From NCBI RefSeq assembly GCF_001484195.1, contig NZ_LLYW01000001.1, positions 1 through 60,104 of the forward strand: a DNA stretch of 60,104 nucleotides, in the 5' to 3' direction. The position numbers and the translations under genes are program-made. Shown piece after piece: positions 42,046 through 51,203 of this stretch (positions are counted from its first letter, which is position 1; every line of letters begins with the position of its first letter). The DNA is from Thermococcus celericrescens. GTDB lineage: Archaea > Methanobacteriota_B > Thermococci > Thermococcales > Thermococcaceae. The notes below the pieces were generated by a model. The model ran no database searches. It saw only the letters and a program-made list of their open reading frames with translations, and was not told the DNA's origin.

Positions 42046-45000
42046 CAGCATTCCTCCTTCCTGAGCCTGAACCGAACCTTTCCATTGAGAGGCCTGAGCT
42101 TTTCGAAGAGGAGGTCATCAATTACCACTTCTTCCGGGAGACTGAGGTCCACGTCAAGATTGGCCCTGCCCTCGAGGAGCTCCTCCATCTCCCTCACGAG
42201 ATATGCCAGCACTTCCCTATCCACACCCTCAAAGCGGCCCTCCCACAGCGGCTTGTCAATCCTCAGGCTCCCGCTTACGATGCCCTTAACGTTCTCGGGG
42301 ATGAGGCCAAGCGTCTCAACGTCCTCAATGTCGAGGATTGAAGTCAGGAACATGCCCTTGTGCTCTCCTTTAAGGGTATCCGTTTCAACGATTTCCGTGC
42401 CGAGGTCAGGGATTAAACTCACGTCCCTGTAACGCGTTCTCTTGGGGCTCCGCCCTTCAATCGTTGCGATTGTCCTCGTCTCTGGCATGATTATTGTCCA
42501 TGTAACCCCAACCGGTTTTCCGTCTTCAAGCCTAACCTCGTAAGAGTCGAGCTCCCCATGATCCACCGACAGCTCCACCGTGAAAGAGTCTCTTCCGAGG
42601 GGCACAACCCTTACCTCAATCTGCACCGGCTTCCCAGGCTTCTCCTTCACTTGGGGCACTTCAATTTCAAGCTCGAATTCACCCTCGGTTATCGGGGTCT
42701 CTTCTCTCATCTCAACAATGTGGCCCCAGAGAACCATGTCGAGGTACTCGTTCTTTACCCTGCAGTCCTCCCCTCCAGTCACGAGGCTCTTCAACGGAAT
42801 TCCAATCTCCGATGATGGTGAATAAACCTCGTACCACGTCTTCACTCTGAAGTCCTTGTCTCCCTTGGGCACGATTAAATCCTTCTCCTTCTTCAGCAGA
42901 TTGCAGACCTGCCTGTGGAGGGCAGTCCCCCTCGGCAGGATTAGGTCCCTATGCTTAACGGCACTGGGCGGGTTACCCTCCTCCTCGGAGCTTGGAACCT
43001 CCTTGTGAACCTTCTTGAAGAACACTTCCCCCTCGCGCTCAAGGCCAATCCTCAAGTCGAGAACGGCGTTCTTTATGGCCTCGCTAATGTGGCCGTCCTC
43101 AATCATCGGCAGGCGTGTGTTCGTTCTTATTATGGCGATGAGCTCCGAGACCCGGTACCCTTCGGGCCTCAGAACTTCCACACCGATATCCTTGAGAGTC
43201 TCCACGAGCCAGTCAAAGTCGAACTCGTCCACGATTTTGCCCTTGCTGAGCAGGGCCGAGTAAACGTTCTCAACGACCGACTTTGAGCTGGACGGGGCCT
43301 TGGTGACGCGAACCTCGTCTTCCTCTGGATAAGCCACCTGCCTGAAGGAGTTCACAATCTGGGTCTCAAGGTCTTCGAGGGCCTTGCCCCTAATGTCCTT
43401 CACCATGTTCATCTGTATCTTGACGACTTCCTCACCGAACTGGCCGTATTTGACCTCGATGTCCCTGATGACCTCATCGCACGCCATTATCCTAGCCGTC
43501 GTCTCAAGGAGGGGTTTAAAGCTCCCCTCAACTGGGTAACAGACGACGACCGTGTTCCTGTACGTCCTCGTACCTGTTCCATAGGCGTAAATCAGCTTCC
43601 TCAAAGTTCTCTCATCAACGTCGTCCCTCACGAGCACCTGGAGCTTGTAATCAGGAGTGTCGTGGAATTCCTGCGGGTCCTTCGCCACGATGATGTACTG
43701 CTCCCTAAAGAACGTCACGTGGTCCTCAATCTTTGCCCCCTTCCCCCTCGTTGAGGTGAGGCTCTTTCTCTCCTTGACCATCCTGTTCACGTACTTGACG
43801 AGTTCGTTCCACACCTCGCCGAGCCTTGTTTCAAGGAGCTCCCTGGCCTTGCTGTCCACCATCTGGGCCACGTTGGCGACGCGCCAGAACCAGAGGACTT
43901 TGTCCTTCTTGTTGAGGTATACAAAGCGGACGCTCGCGGTTATCTCCTCAAAGGTGTCTCTAATGTCCGTTGGGAGCCACCCGTTGGCGTCAAACTCGTT
44001 CGGCTCGTAAACACCCCTCGCGATTGAGTCGGCCGTTGGGAAACCCGGCAGGGGAACAGGCGAGTCAAAGGGATACGTCCTTAAGAAGACGTACTTGAGA
44101 ATTATCTCCGCGAGTCCCGGCTTGGTGAAGTCCTTGAACTTCTCCCTCTTAATGTCGGTGTCAACGATGGTGGCGTAATCCATGAAAGCTTCGCTCTTGC
44201 CGAACAGCATGCCCCTCAGCTTCTCGTGTTTGAGGTCAATGTGGTGGGGCATTATCATCGAGGGGGCAAAGCCCGTCTCGGCGTATCTCCTGACCAATTC
44301 CCTAACAACGATCCTCGTGATTCTGAGCATGTCCCTCGTTCTCTGAAGGCCGGTCCTCTCGATTATCGTTCTGAGGACGTCCACGTACTCCGGGTGGAAC
44401 GGGTAACTCCTCCTGAGCTCGTCCTCAAGGTTATGCGCATGGCCGAAGACGTCGGTGTTGCTAAGCTCCGAGCGCATTCTGGTCAGGGTCTTGACCCTCT
44501 CCTCGTCGTCAATCCCTTTAAAGATCCTCTTTTTGAGCACCTCGACAAGCTCGTTGCCCGCTCCAGAAGTCCTCAGCGGGGAGTAAAGCTCGGAGCCACC
44601 GACCCTGTTAACGGCGTCCCTTATGGCCATCACAACTTCCCTGTTGTACTCCTTCTCGACCTCGAACATGCCCTCCTTCTTCTCCATTGGGAGCGTCATG
44701 ACCATCGCGCTTCCGGAGCCGAGCAGGGCCGTGGAAAGCCTGTCAAAGAAGTTGTCCACGTTTTTGGCATAACGCCTGTCGTCCTCGCTTCCAGAGTTGT
44801 AAAGGTTGTCGAAGTAATCCACGATCTCCTCAACGAGGAGGATAACCCTCTCTCCCCTGAAAATCTCCCTCAGGGTGTCAATCTCCGGGACTGTGGCGTT
44901 CTGGTCGTCCCTCTCGACGATGTAATACCTCCCGAGGGCGTGGGCGATGTAACCCCAGACGGTTCTTACCTTATACGGCCCAACCTCAAGGGGCTTGCTC

Positions 45001-45431
45001 GGCTGGCCAAGCCTGCCCTTGCCGTAAACAGGGACGATTTTAACACCGCCGAGGGCCTTTATCCTCTCCGCGAGATCCTTGATCTTCTCCCTCTTCTCAG
45101 GGTCGTGGCCGGCCAGAATCTCCGGGTCAAGCATGGCGTCCGGCTCTCTGAAGGCGTGATAAAGGGTGAGGAGCGTGTGGGTCTTACCGCCGCCGAAGAG
45201 GGAGTAAATGAGGAAGATGTTGTGCCTCTCGCCGCCTTCGAGGGTCTCGACGAGCCTGCCGATGATCTCGAGCATCGAGTCCGTGAAGTAAGTCCTCCTG
45301 AAGAACTCCCTCGAATCGGTGTATATCTCGGGGGCGTTGCCGCTCACAACGTCCCCAAGCTCCGGGGCAACCTGCTTGTCGAAGGTCTCATCCATAACGT
45401 CGTCCCAGATTTCAAAGGAACCGAGCCTCAT
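42045..45431 (-). CDS. DUF499-family ATPase of the Hma-like operon
   Basis: The 1128-residue protein has Walker A LFGGGKTHTLL near residue 80 and Walker B ILLVEEIVDYFDN near 200. The opening region SFEIWDDVMDETFDKQVAPELGDV is typical of the DUF499 family. Around residue 580-880 is a region with no motif I recognise, and the C-terminal part contains beta-rich segments (VPQVKEKPGKPVQIEVRVV). It starts four bases inside the DUF1156 methylase stop. DUF499 ATPases recur beside DUF1156 methylases in defence islands. Confidence 0.85.
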   Translation of the reverse strand: MRLGSFEIWDDVMDETFDKQVAPELGDVVSGNAPEIYTDSREFFRRTYFTDSMLEIIGRLVETLEGGERHNIFLIYSLFGGGKTHTLLTLYHAFREPDAMLDPEILAGHDPEKREKIKDLAERIKALGGVKIVPVYGKGRLGQPSKPLEVGPYKVRTVWGYIAHALGRYYIVERDDQNATVPEIDTLREIFRGERVILLVEEIVDYFDNLYNSGSEDDRRYAKNVDNFFDRLSTALLGSGSAMVMTLPMEKKEGMFEVEKEYNREVVMAIRDAVNRVGGSELYSPLRTSGAGNELVEVLKKRIFKGIDDEERVKTLTRMRSELSNTDVFGHAHNLEDELRRSYPFHPEYVDVLRTIIERTGLQRTRDMLRITRIVVRELVRRYAETGFAPSMIMPHHIDLKHEKLRGMLFGKSEAFMDYATIVDTDIKREKFKDFTKPGLAEIILKYVFLRTYPFDSPVPLPGFPTADSIARGVYEPNEFDANGWLPTDIRDTFEEITASVRFVYLNKKDKVLWFWRVANVAQMVDSKARELLETRLGEVWNELVKYVNRMVKERKSLTSTRGKGAKIEDHVTFFREQYIIVAKDPQEFHDTPDYKLQVLVRDDVDERTLRKLIYAYGTGTRTYRNTVVVCYPVEGSFKPLLETTARIMACDEVIRDIEVKYGQFGEEVVKIQMNMVKDIRGKALEDLETQIVNSFRQVAYPEEDEVRVTKAPSSSKSVVENVYSALLSKGKIVDEFDFDWLVETLKDIGVEVLRPEGYRVSELIAIIRTNTRLPMIEDGHISEAIKNAVLDLRIGLEREGEVFFKKVHKEVPSSEEEGNPPSAVKHRDLILPRGTALHRQVCNLLKKEKDLIVPKGDKDFRVKTWYEVYSPSSEIGIPLKSLVTGGEDCRVKNEYLDMVLWGHIVEMREETPITEGEFELEIEVPQVKEKPGKPVQIEVRVVPLGRDSFTVELSVDHGELDSYEVRLEDGKPVGVTWTIIMPETRTIATIEGRSPKRTRYRDVSLIPDLGTEIVETDTLKGEHKGMFLTSILDIEDVETLGLIPENVKGIVSGSLRIDKPLWEGRFEGVDREVLAYLVREMEELLEGRANLDVDLSLPEEVVIDDLLFEKLRPLNGKVRFRLRKEEC

Positions 45432-48400
45432 AGTCCCTCACCCCCAATGCTCCTGACGAGCCTCCTCATGAGGAGAACCTCAAAGTGGCCGTCCTTTTCG
45501 AGTTCCTTCTCAATAGTCCTTTCATCGGCCTTTATCTTACCTCCCAACGGGGCCAGGAGCTGGCCGTAAACGGCGGTGTAATACTCGCTCACGAGCCTCG
45601 CAATCGCGAGGGCCTCCTCGACCTCTGCGCTCCACTTCCTCCTGAGCTTTTCGATAACCTCCTCAAGGCGGGATTTTCCGAGCAATGCATAGTACTCGAG
45701 GAGCTGGAGGACGTCAATCGCGTTCCTGGGTTCAGGCTCAAGCGGGTTGATGCCCTTCTCGTAAAGGAACTTCTGGAATTCCTTGGCATCGAGGGCCTTC
45801 TTCCCGAGGAGGTCAACGCTGTAAAGTGTGAACTCCTTCTTGCTGGCCGAGCCTTTCTGCTTCAGCACTCCCTCCTTGATGAGGCCGTTGGAGTCGGTGA
45901 AGGTCGCGAGGTTGAGGAGGATTATGTCGTTGGGCTTGAGGCTCTTGTTGCCGAAGAGCACCTTGTAAGCGGTGTAAAAGACCGCCTCGTTCGATGTTAC
46001 TGTTTGCCCCTCCTCGATTTCTGCGATGGCCTCGATGATGCCCCTTATCGTTGCAGGGTAAACGTAATCGTTGAGGAGTTCCTTCGTCGGGATCGGACCC
46101 TTGGGCGAGAGCACCTCACCGTACTTCGTTACTTCTTCGAGCACAGCGGCCATGACGCCGTAGAGCAGGTCGAGGCCGGCGTAACCGTACTTGATGAACT
46201 CCCTGGCGGAGTCCTTAGCCTTCCACTCCATCTCGCCCCTCAGGACGGAGATTTGAACCTGTTTCCTCTCTCCGCCGGTTTTTCTCCAGACCGCGACAAT
46301 TGAGGTATCGAGGCTGAGCTTGCCCCTGCTAACTATGCTTGTCGCGGACTCGGTGTTAACCGGTATCGCCCTCGTTATCTGGAGCTTTGCTCTCCTCCAG
46401 CCTGCCTCGATGAGGTTCGCCCAGCTTTCGGGATCAGTGTGGGCGTAGTAGGTGACGAGTAGGCCGTCGTCTTTGAGGTGCTCCATCATGGCCACGAAGG
46501 CCTGGCTGAAGAGGTTTTCAAAGTGTTGCTGTGCGATTTCTTTTGCTTCTTTTCCTGATTTGTTTCCAAAACGGGCGGGATACATTGAAATCTCTTTCTT
46601 CGCAAACTCCTGCCACTGGGCTTTGATTTCAACCCACTTGGGGCCGATTTTCTTGAAGAAGGCCGTCCTGTGGAACCTCGGAATCAGCTTTCTCTCGTCG
46701 GAGTCGCTCAATGCCCTCTTGAGCCAGACGTAGTAAAAGTCGCTCAGCTCTGTGTAGGCGACATCATCGGCGTACGGCGGGTCTGTTACGATGACGTCGA
46801 ACTTCTCGCCGAGGTTGAGAGAGGTCGCGTCGCCCTGGAGAACTTTGATGGAGTTTCCCGTAAAGTCCGTGAGGGTCTTCTGGGTTGAGGGAGCGAGGGC
46901 GGAGGTGAGATAGTCAAGGGCTCTTACAACGTTTGTTATGGCTTTTGTTAATGTGTAAGTATCTTGAATTATGCCACTGATTCTTGTAACTCTCGAAATT
47001 GGACTATTATCACCCCAGGTAAATTGCATTGATATTCCCCTGTTGCTTAAAGTATGAGAGAGCTTTATTCCCCAAGGATTTCCCGCGTCAACGAGAGTAC
47101 ATACGTTAGTGTAATCGGCATACCTACCTAACCCAATGCTCAAATACGTCGCCACGGCCTCGGCGTACTCGAAGGCCCTCTCCTCGTCCCAGCCTTCCTT
47201 GAGCTTCTCCTCCTCGACCTTCTTGCCGGCCTCGCGGATGAGTCTTACAATCTTAATCAACGTGAGGAGCTGGCGGGGATTGAAGAGGTTGTTCCAGCTG
47301 ATGAACACCTTGTAAATATCTCCAAGAGTTGCTCCTCCGTAAGGTTGCATTTTCTCAGTCGGCACGTCCGGGTCTCTCCTTTCAAGCATCTCCCTGACCT
47401 TCTCCTTCGCCTTCCAGAGCTTTTCATTGTCTTCCTTTGTTGCGGGCTCGAAGATTAAGTCCCTGCCCTTGACCTTCACCTTCACGAGCAGCCTCTGCCT
47501 TGTAAAGCGCTCGTCGCCCTCGTGGTACTTCCTCAGCGCGAACTTCACGTAAAACTCATTTGGCATTCCCTTCTTCCGTTCGGTGTAGTGCCTGCCATTC
47601 TCGTCGGCGTACTTTATGGCATTGCCACAAAGCAAGCACCTCAATTGTTTCTGTTGATTGCTGATATTTGCCTCTGGAACCCTGAAGACCACCCTGTTCC
47701 CGCTTATCCTCACGTCGTCCTCCTTCAGCCTTCCGGCCCTTATTGCCTCCTCGACCTTCCGCACGTAGGCCTCGCCCTCGAAGGTAATCTCCCCTGCTTT
47801 TGTGTCAACCTTCGCCTTCGAAACATCGCCGAGTATCTCGTTGAGGTCAACCACCCTTATCTCAACCTCATCGCCGTTCCTCTCGGGCTTCATGTAGGCG
47901 AGCCGCTTGTAGCCCTTGCCGTCCTTAACCCTTGCCAGCCAGTAGTTGCCGATTGCTGGGGTCCATCTTCCACAGTGGGGACACTTGACCTCCCACGTGC
48001 CGATGTACACAGCCACGTCCTCATCGTAAAGCTCCCTGATTTCAGGGTCGTTCTTGAGCTGCTCGGTTATCCAATTGCCCCACCTCTCAACGTCCTTCAC
48101 GAGGGGCTTTCCGAACTTTTTCGGGTAATCGAGGACGGCCTTGAGGAAAACGTAGGTAGTGGGCAGGAGTTCAACCGCCGTAACGTCCAGCCCAAGGCGG
48201 AGGCCTTCGAGGGGTATTGAACCAAAGCCCGCGAAGGGGTCGAGGAGCTTTTTGCCCCTGAAGTACTTCTCCCATTCGGGCGGAATCTTTGGATTAACGC
48301 GATGGGGAGTGTTTTCATTCAATCCAATCATGGTTTTGAAGCGGTTTTCGTCAATATCTTCGGGAAGAAGTGCTCCAGCTATGACGGCCCTCGCTCCGAT

Positions 48401-48529
48401 GAGGGGCTTCCTCGTCCAGTAAAAGACCATTTCCCAGTACGGGGGCCTCGCGGGGCCTTTTTCTTTTGAACTCTTCAAATTAACCTCCCAGATTGGGAAC
48501 CTGGGACTTTCGATAAATCTCCTCTCCAT
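45428..48529 (-). CDS. DUF1156 DNA methyltransferase of the Hma-like operon
   Basis: The protein is 1033 residues from ATG 48529 (GGGTGTGACC ahead). The N-terminal DUF1156 block runs ERRFIESPRFPIWEVN to YWTRKPLIGARAV. The SAM motif is LLDPFAGFGSIPLEGL near residue 128 and the catalytic VTDPPYADDV near 590, an N6-adenine or N4-cytosine type. A zinc-binding pair CPHCGRW appears near 220 and CLLCGN near 330. It leads the four-gene operon and presumably marks self DNA. Its ORF extends upstream in a non-conserved stretch that I exclude. Confidence 0.9.
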   Translation of the reverse strand: MERRFIESPRFPIWEVNLKSSKEKGPARPPYWEMVFYWTRKPLIGARAVIAGALLPEDIDENRFKTMIGLNENTPHRVNPKIPPEWEKYFRGKKLLDPFAGFGSIPLEGLRLGLDVTAVELLPTTYVFLKAVLDYPKKFGKPLVKDVERWGNWITEQLKNDPEIRELYDEDVAVYIGTWEVKCPHCGRWTPAIGNYWLARVKDGKGYKRLAYMKPERNGDEVEIRVVDLNEILGDVSKAKVDTKAGEITFEGEAYVRKVEEAIRAGRLKEDDVRISGNRVVFRVPEANISNQQKQLRCLLCGNAIKYADENGRHYTERKKGMPNEFYVKFALRKYHEGDERFTRQRLLVKVKVKGRDLIFEPATKEDNEKLWKAKEKVREMLERRDPDVPTEKMQPYGGATLGDIYKVFISWNNLFNPRQLLTLIKIVRLIREAGKKVEEEKLKEGWDEERAFEYAEAVATYLSIGLGRYADYTNVCTLVDAGNPWGIKLSHTLSNRGISMQFTWGDNSPISRVTRISGIIQDTYTLTKAITNVVRALDYLTSALAPSTQKTLTDFTGNSIKVLQGDATSLNLGEKFDVIVTDPPYADDVAYTELSDFYYVWLKRALSDSDERKLIPRFHRTAFFKKIGPKWVEIKAQWQEFAKKEISMYPARFGNKSGKEAKEIAQQHFENLFSQAFVAMMEHLKDDGLLVTYYAHTDPESWANLIEAGWRRAKLQITRAIPVNTESATSIVSRGKLSLDTSIVAVWRKTGGERKQVQISVLRGEMEWKAKDSAREFIKYGYAGLDLLYGVMAAVLEEVTKYGEVLSPKGPIPTKELLNDYVYPATIRGIIEAIAEIEEGQTVTSNEAVFYTAYKVLFGNKSLKPNDIILLNLATFTDSNGLIKEGVLKQKGSASKKEFTLYSVDLLGKKALDAKEFQKFLYEKGINPLEPEPRNAIDVLQLLEYYALLGKSRLEEVIEKLRRKWSAEVEEALAIARLVSEYYTAVYGQLLAPLGGKIKADERTIEKELEKDGHFEVLLMRRLVRSIGGEGL

Positions 48530-48634
48530 GTTGGTCACACCCTTGATGTTTAACACGGCCCGCAATAAATACCTTTTGATGACGGGCGATACATGGTGTA
48601 ACGCCCGAAGTCCAGCATAAAATTCATCAGGCGA

Positions 48635-48785
48635 AATGCTTATTAAGGAAAGTGGCAGAGATAACATTGGTAATATTAACAACATTAACAAAACAAACTC
48701 TCTCGCCTGTTCCCCGTTCACGACCCCGGAATGGGGTGTGAAGGGACGGCGGAGCAGGCGGTTTCTGGTGTTTTTAATGTTTTCT
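48635..48785 (+). ncRNA. Candidate GC-rich structured RNA
   Basis: A promoter-like CGAAATGCTTATTAAG (48632-48647) lies about 25 bp before an AT-rich leader. A long imperfect stem follows: CGCCTG (48704-48709) pairs with CAGGCG (48755-48760), and TTCACGACCCC (48717-48726) pairs with GGGGTGTGAA (48733-48742). A T-rich run (48770-48783) follows the stem. The arrangement is like the element's candidate at 21431-21548. A bare terminator hairpin is the alternative. Confidence 0.35.
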
Positions 48786-49349
48786 GTTCTTCTGTCTGCG
48801 TATGGGGCCAATACCACGCTTTTTCAAGTGGAGGTAATTGTCGGCGATCGTTATTAAGATGCGTCTCCTTCTTTCGATTTTTAGCTCTCTCATGATTTCA
48901 TCTTCTTCCAATGTGTCTTTCCTCCGCTTTGCTTCCCTGAGTCTTTTCTTGAGCTCTCGAATGCGCTTTCTTATCTCTCCCTCTTTAACAAGTGATACTT
49001 GAGTACCCCCGAACCTGTCCTTCACGGCTGTCCACAGGCCGTCGTCCACGATGAGTTCGAGTCCCCACTTGGAGAGATATTCAAGGTCCTCCCAGAAGTA
49101 ATGGTCGACCTTGAGGTAATACCTGATCTCAATGGGATACTTGTCCAGAACTTTTTCCAGAATGGGTTTGAAGTACTCCTTCAGGTATTTGTCCCTGTTG
49201 CCCTCCATCTCTTTTATGTGTTTGATTTCAGAGAACTCGTCCGTGACTTTATCGAGGTATTGGTACGGCACACTAATTATTGCGACGGCTGAAACTTCTT
49301 TGTCAATGGCAATTATTAGGGTTCCCTGTCCCACTGTGGCAAACCCCAA
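48774..49349 (-). CDS. Hypothetical protein with charged coiled C-terminus
   Basis: The protein is 191 residues if it starts at TTG 49349; a GTG 15 bases further in is also possible. It opens with beta-rich GTLIIAIDKEVSAVAIISVPYQYLDK. A middle segment, YYLKVDHYFWEDLEYLSKWG and LIVDDGLW, is followed by a Lys/Arg/Glu-rich helix and TIADNYLHLKKRG. The strand-loop-Asp opening and late Asp hint at an RNase H-like fold, but this is uncertain. It diverges from the DUF365 gene. Confidence 0.5.
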   Translation of the reverse strand: MGFATVGQGTLIIAIDKEVSAVAIISVPYQYLDKVTDEFSEIKHIKEMEGNRDKYLKEYFKPILEKVLDKYPIEIRYYLKVDHYFWEDLEYLSKWGLELIVDDGLWTAVKDRFGGTQVSLVKEGEIRKRIRELKKRLREAKRRKDTLEEDEIMRELKIERRRRILITIADNYLHLKKRGIGPIRRQKNRKH

Positions 49350-49439
49350 TTCCTCTTCTCCCGCGTCTTTTTAACGTTACGACTCATTTGGGCAGTAAAT
49401 CCCTTAAGGATTAGGGCTGAAGTACCTTCGGTGAAAACG

Positions 49440-49892
49440 ATGACAAGGAGTGAAGATGTCATCGGTGCAACCTTCCCCGTGCCAAAACCGCTTTTGGGAA
49501 GGATACTCGATGAGGGAAAGACTGTCTTCGTCAAGCCCTCGACGCTCAGGCTCAAACCGGGCATGAAGCTGGTCTTTTACGCCTCCCACGAGGATCAGGG
49601 CTGGCACGGTGAGGCTGAGGTCGAGAGCGTCGAGCACTTCACGAATGTTGAGGATATTATCAAGAAGTACAAAGACGAGCTTTTCCTCACTCCAGAGGAG
49701 CTCAGAAAGTACGAGCGCGACAGGGCGAAGTGGCACTCAAGGGGAAGAAGGCCAAGGCCGTGGATGGTGGTCAGGCTGAAGAACGTTCGCAAGTACCCGA
49801 AGGTCGTCAAGCCGAAGCGGTTCATCGCGGTCTCGGGAAGGTATGTCAAGGAGGACGAGTACGGGGAGATTTTGAAGAGGGCAGGAATCTGA
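49440..49892 (+). CDS. DUF365-like protein
   Basis: The protein is 150 residues from ATG 49440; a GTG at 49431 is in frame, with GGTG. The opening VIGATFPVPKPLLGRILDEGKTVFVKP and LRLKPGMKLVFYASHEDQGWHGEAEVESVEHF fit the archaeal DUF365 family. It ends VKEDEYGEILKRAGI. A PUA-like fold has been suggested for such proteins, which would match the EVE genes nearby, but I am not sure. A decayed relative of its last 20 codons lies at 54950-55013. Confidence 0.65.
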   Translation: MTRSEDVIGATFPVPKPLLGRILDEGKTVFVKPSTLRLKPGMKLVFYASHEDQGWHGEAEVESVEHFTNVEDIIKKYKDELFLTPEELRKYERDRAKWHSRGRRPRPWMVVRLKNVRKYPKVVKPKRFIAVSGRYVKEDEYGEILKRAGI

Positions 49893-50001
49893 AGCATGCT
49901 TACGGTCTTGTGACACTGATGCATTGCTTCAGTAACTTTCAAAAAATTTAAATCAGAGATTGAGCGATTGTCTTAATGTGTCGTTGTTGCGGGTGGAGGA
50001 A

Positions 50002-50625
50002 ATGTCCCAGGAGTTTCACGACGAGAATGACCTCAAAACCATTGAATACCTAATCTTGCTTATCCTGGGGAAGGCTGGTGGCGAGATTAGCGTTCTCCAC
50101 CTGCAGAAGATATTCTTCTTCCTCTGGAAGTTCCATCCGGAGGTAAGACGGCTTGTGGAGTTCGTGCCCCATCTGAAAGGGCCGTTCTCTGATGACTTGG
50201 ACGATGCAATAAAAAATCCCCTTTACGTTGTGGACTGCTGGGAGTACCGCCCCCCGAGAAACAAGTCAAAGGCCGAGAAGGCCAAAGGTGGATACATCGT
50301 AATTACCGATAAGGGTAAGAGGGCCTATGGAAAGCTTATTGAAGGGTTGAAAAGAAAGGCCCAGGAAGACAAAGACGCCCTCGCCCTTCTCTCCGCAGTT
50401 GAGCTTATAGTTCCGCTTTACACTAAGCTTTCGTGGGATGAACTCCTTTTCCTGCTTTACACTGACGAGACCAACAAGGAGTATTCGATCAAATCTGAGT
50501 TATCTCGCGATGTCTTGGAGAATGCCGAGAGCATCGTTAATCGCCTCGTCAGGAAGGGCATAATAACTGAAGACATGAAGGCGGCCCTCCTCCATAGAGC
50601 AAAGAGTGCAGGGTGGATAATATGA
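50002..50625 (+). CDS. Panacea/YwgA-like protein, probable antitoxin
   Basis: The protein is 207 residues from ATG 50002 (GGAGG ahead). A winged-helix-like N-terminus, LILLILGKAGGEISVLHLQKIFFFL, leads to FVPHLKGPFSDDLDDAI, which resembles the KLLFF...YGPFS pattern of the Panacea/DUF4065 and YwgA groups. The rest is helical (ELIVPLYTKLSWDELLFLLY). It overlaps the PIN gene by four bases. Panacea domains commonly neutralise neighbouring toxins, so a toxin-antitoxin pair is likely; the domain assignment is by eye. Confidence 0.6.
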   Translation: MSQEFHDENDLKTIEYLILLILGKAGGEISVLHLQKIFFFLWKFHPEVRRLVEFVPHLKGPFSDDLDDAIKNPLYVVDCWEYRPPRNKSKAEKAKGGYIVITDKGKRAYGKLIEGLKRKAQEDKDALALLSAVELIVPLYTKLSWDELLFLLYTDETNKEYSIKSELSRDVLENAESIVNRLVRKGIITEDMKAALLHRAKSAGWII

Positions 50626-51203
50626 GTCGAAGGGAGTCTGTGGTGGGGGACAGCTCGTTTTACATTGCGTTTTTAGCTGAGAATGAAATCAACGACGGAA
50701 TGTTCTTAGCAAACCTCCTGAGGAAATATAACTTCATCATGGGCCGGGTGGTTTATGATGAGATCTCGCGGAAAAATCGGGCGGAGATTGAAAGAATTGG
50801 ATTGAGTGAGTTGGTGGAATTCGCAGACGAGTATGATTATGCTGCGTTGCTCAGTATAATCGGGGATAAGGTTTTTGAGAAAGGGGAATACGAGAGTGTG
50901 GCAATTGCTTATACCAAGTACGTTGAGGGGAGTCTCCACTCTCTTATCATGGACGACCGAAAGGCCCGGAAGTGGGTCGAGCAGAACTTTTCAGAGCTGA
51001 AGAAGTTCCTCCGGTACAGCCTCAGGTTTTTGGTGAACGCATACAAGGTGGATAAGCGACTCACGAAGGATGAAGTCCTTCACGTTCTTTCCAGGGTCAT
51101 TGATTCGATTGAAAGGGGAGGTCGGCCGTTTAATCTGGGCAAAACCGGAATAACACTTGTTGAACAGCTCCTTGAAGAGGTGGAGCGAAGTGGTGAAAAT
51201 TGA
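50622..51203 (+). CDS. PIN-domain protein, probable toxin
   Basis: The 193-residue protein begins VVGDSSFYIAFL, with the first conserved Asp, then VVYDEIS (Glu) and, past the middle, EYESVAIAY and LIMDDRKARKW, giving the acidic set of a PIN ribonuclease. The C-terminal third is helical (FLVNAYKVDKRLTKDEVLHV) and longer than in VapC (about 130). It follows the Panacea-like gene and overlaps the next gene by 14 bp. Confidence 0.72.
   Translation: MSRRESVVGDSSFYIAFLAENEINDGMFLANLLRKYNFIMGRVVYDEISRKNRAEIERIGLSELVEFADEYDYAALLSIIGDKVFEKGEYESVAIAYTKYVEGSLHSLIMDDRKARKWVEQNFSELKKFLRYSLRFLVNAYKVDKRLTKDEVLHVLSRVIDSIERGGRPFNLGKTGITLVEQLLEEVERSGEN

Noticed and set aside
44226-45569. Long plus-strand open frame opposite the DUF499 gene
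   Set aside because: It is antisense to a clear ATPase gene, has repetitive low-complexity composition and no recognisable domain.
45485-46303. Plus-strand open frame of 272 codons
   Set aside because: It is a shadow of the DUF1156 methylase in codon-biased DNA.
38519-48529. DISARM system
   Set aside because: A DrmD-like helicase and a methylase are present, but the core drmA and drmB genes are not.
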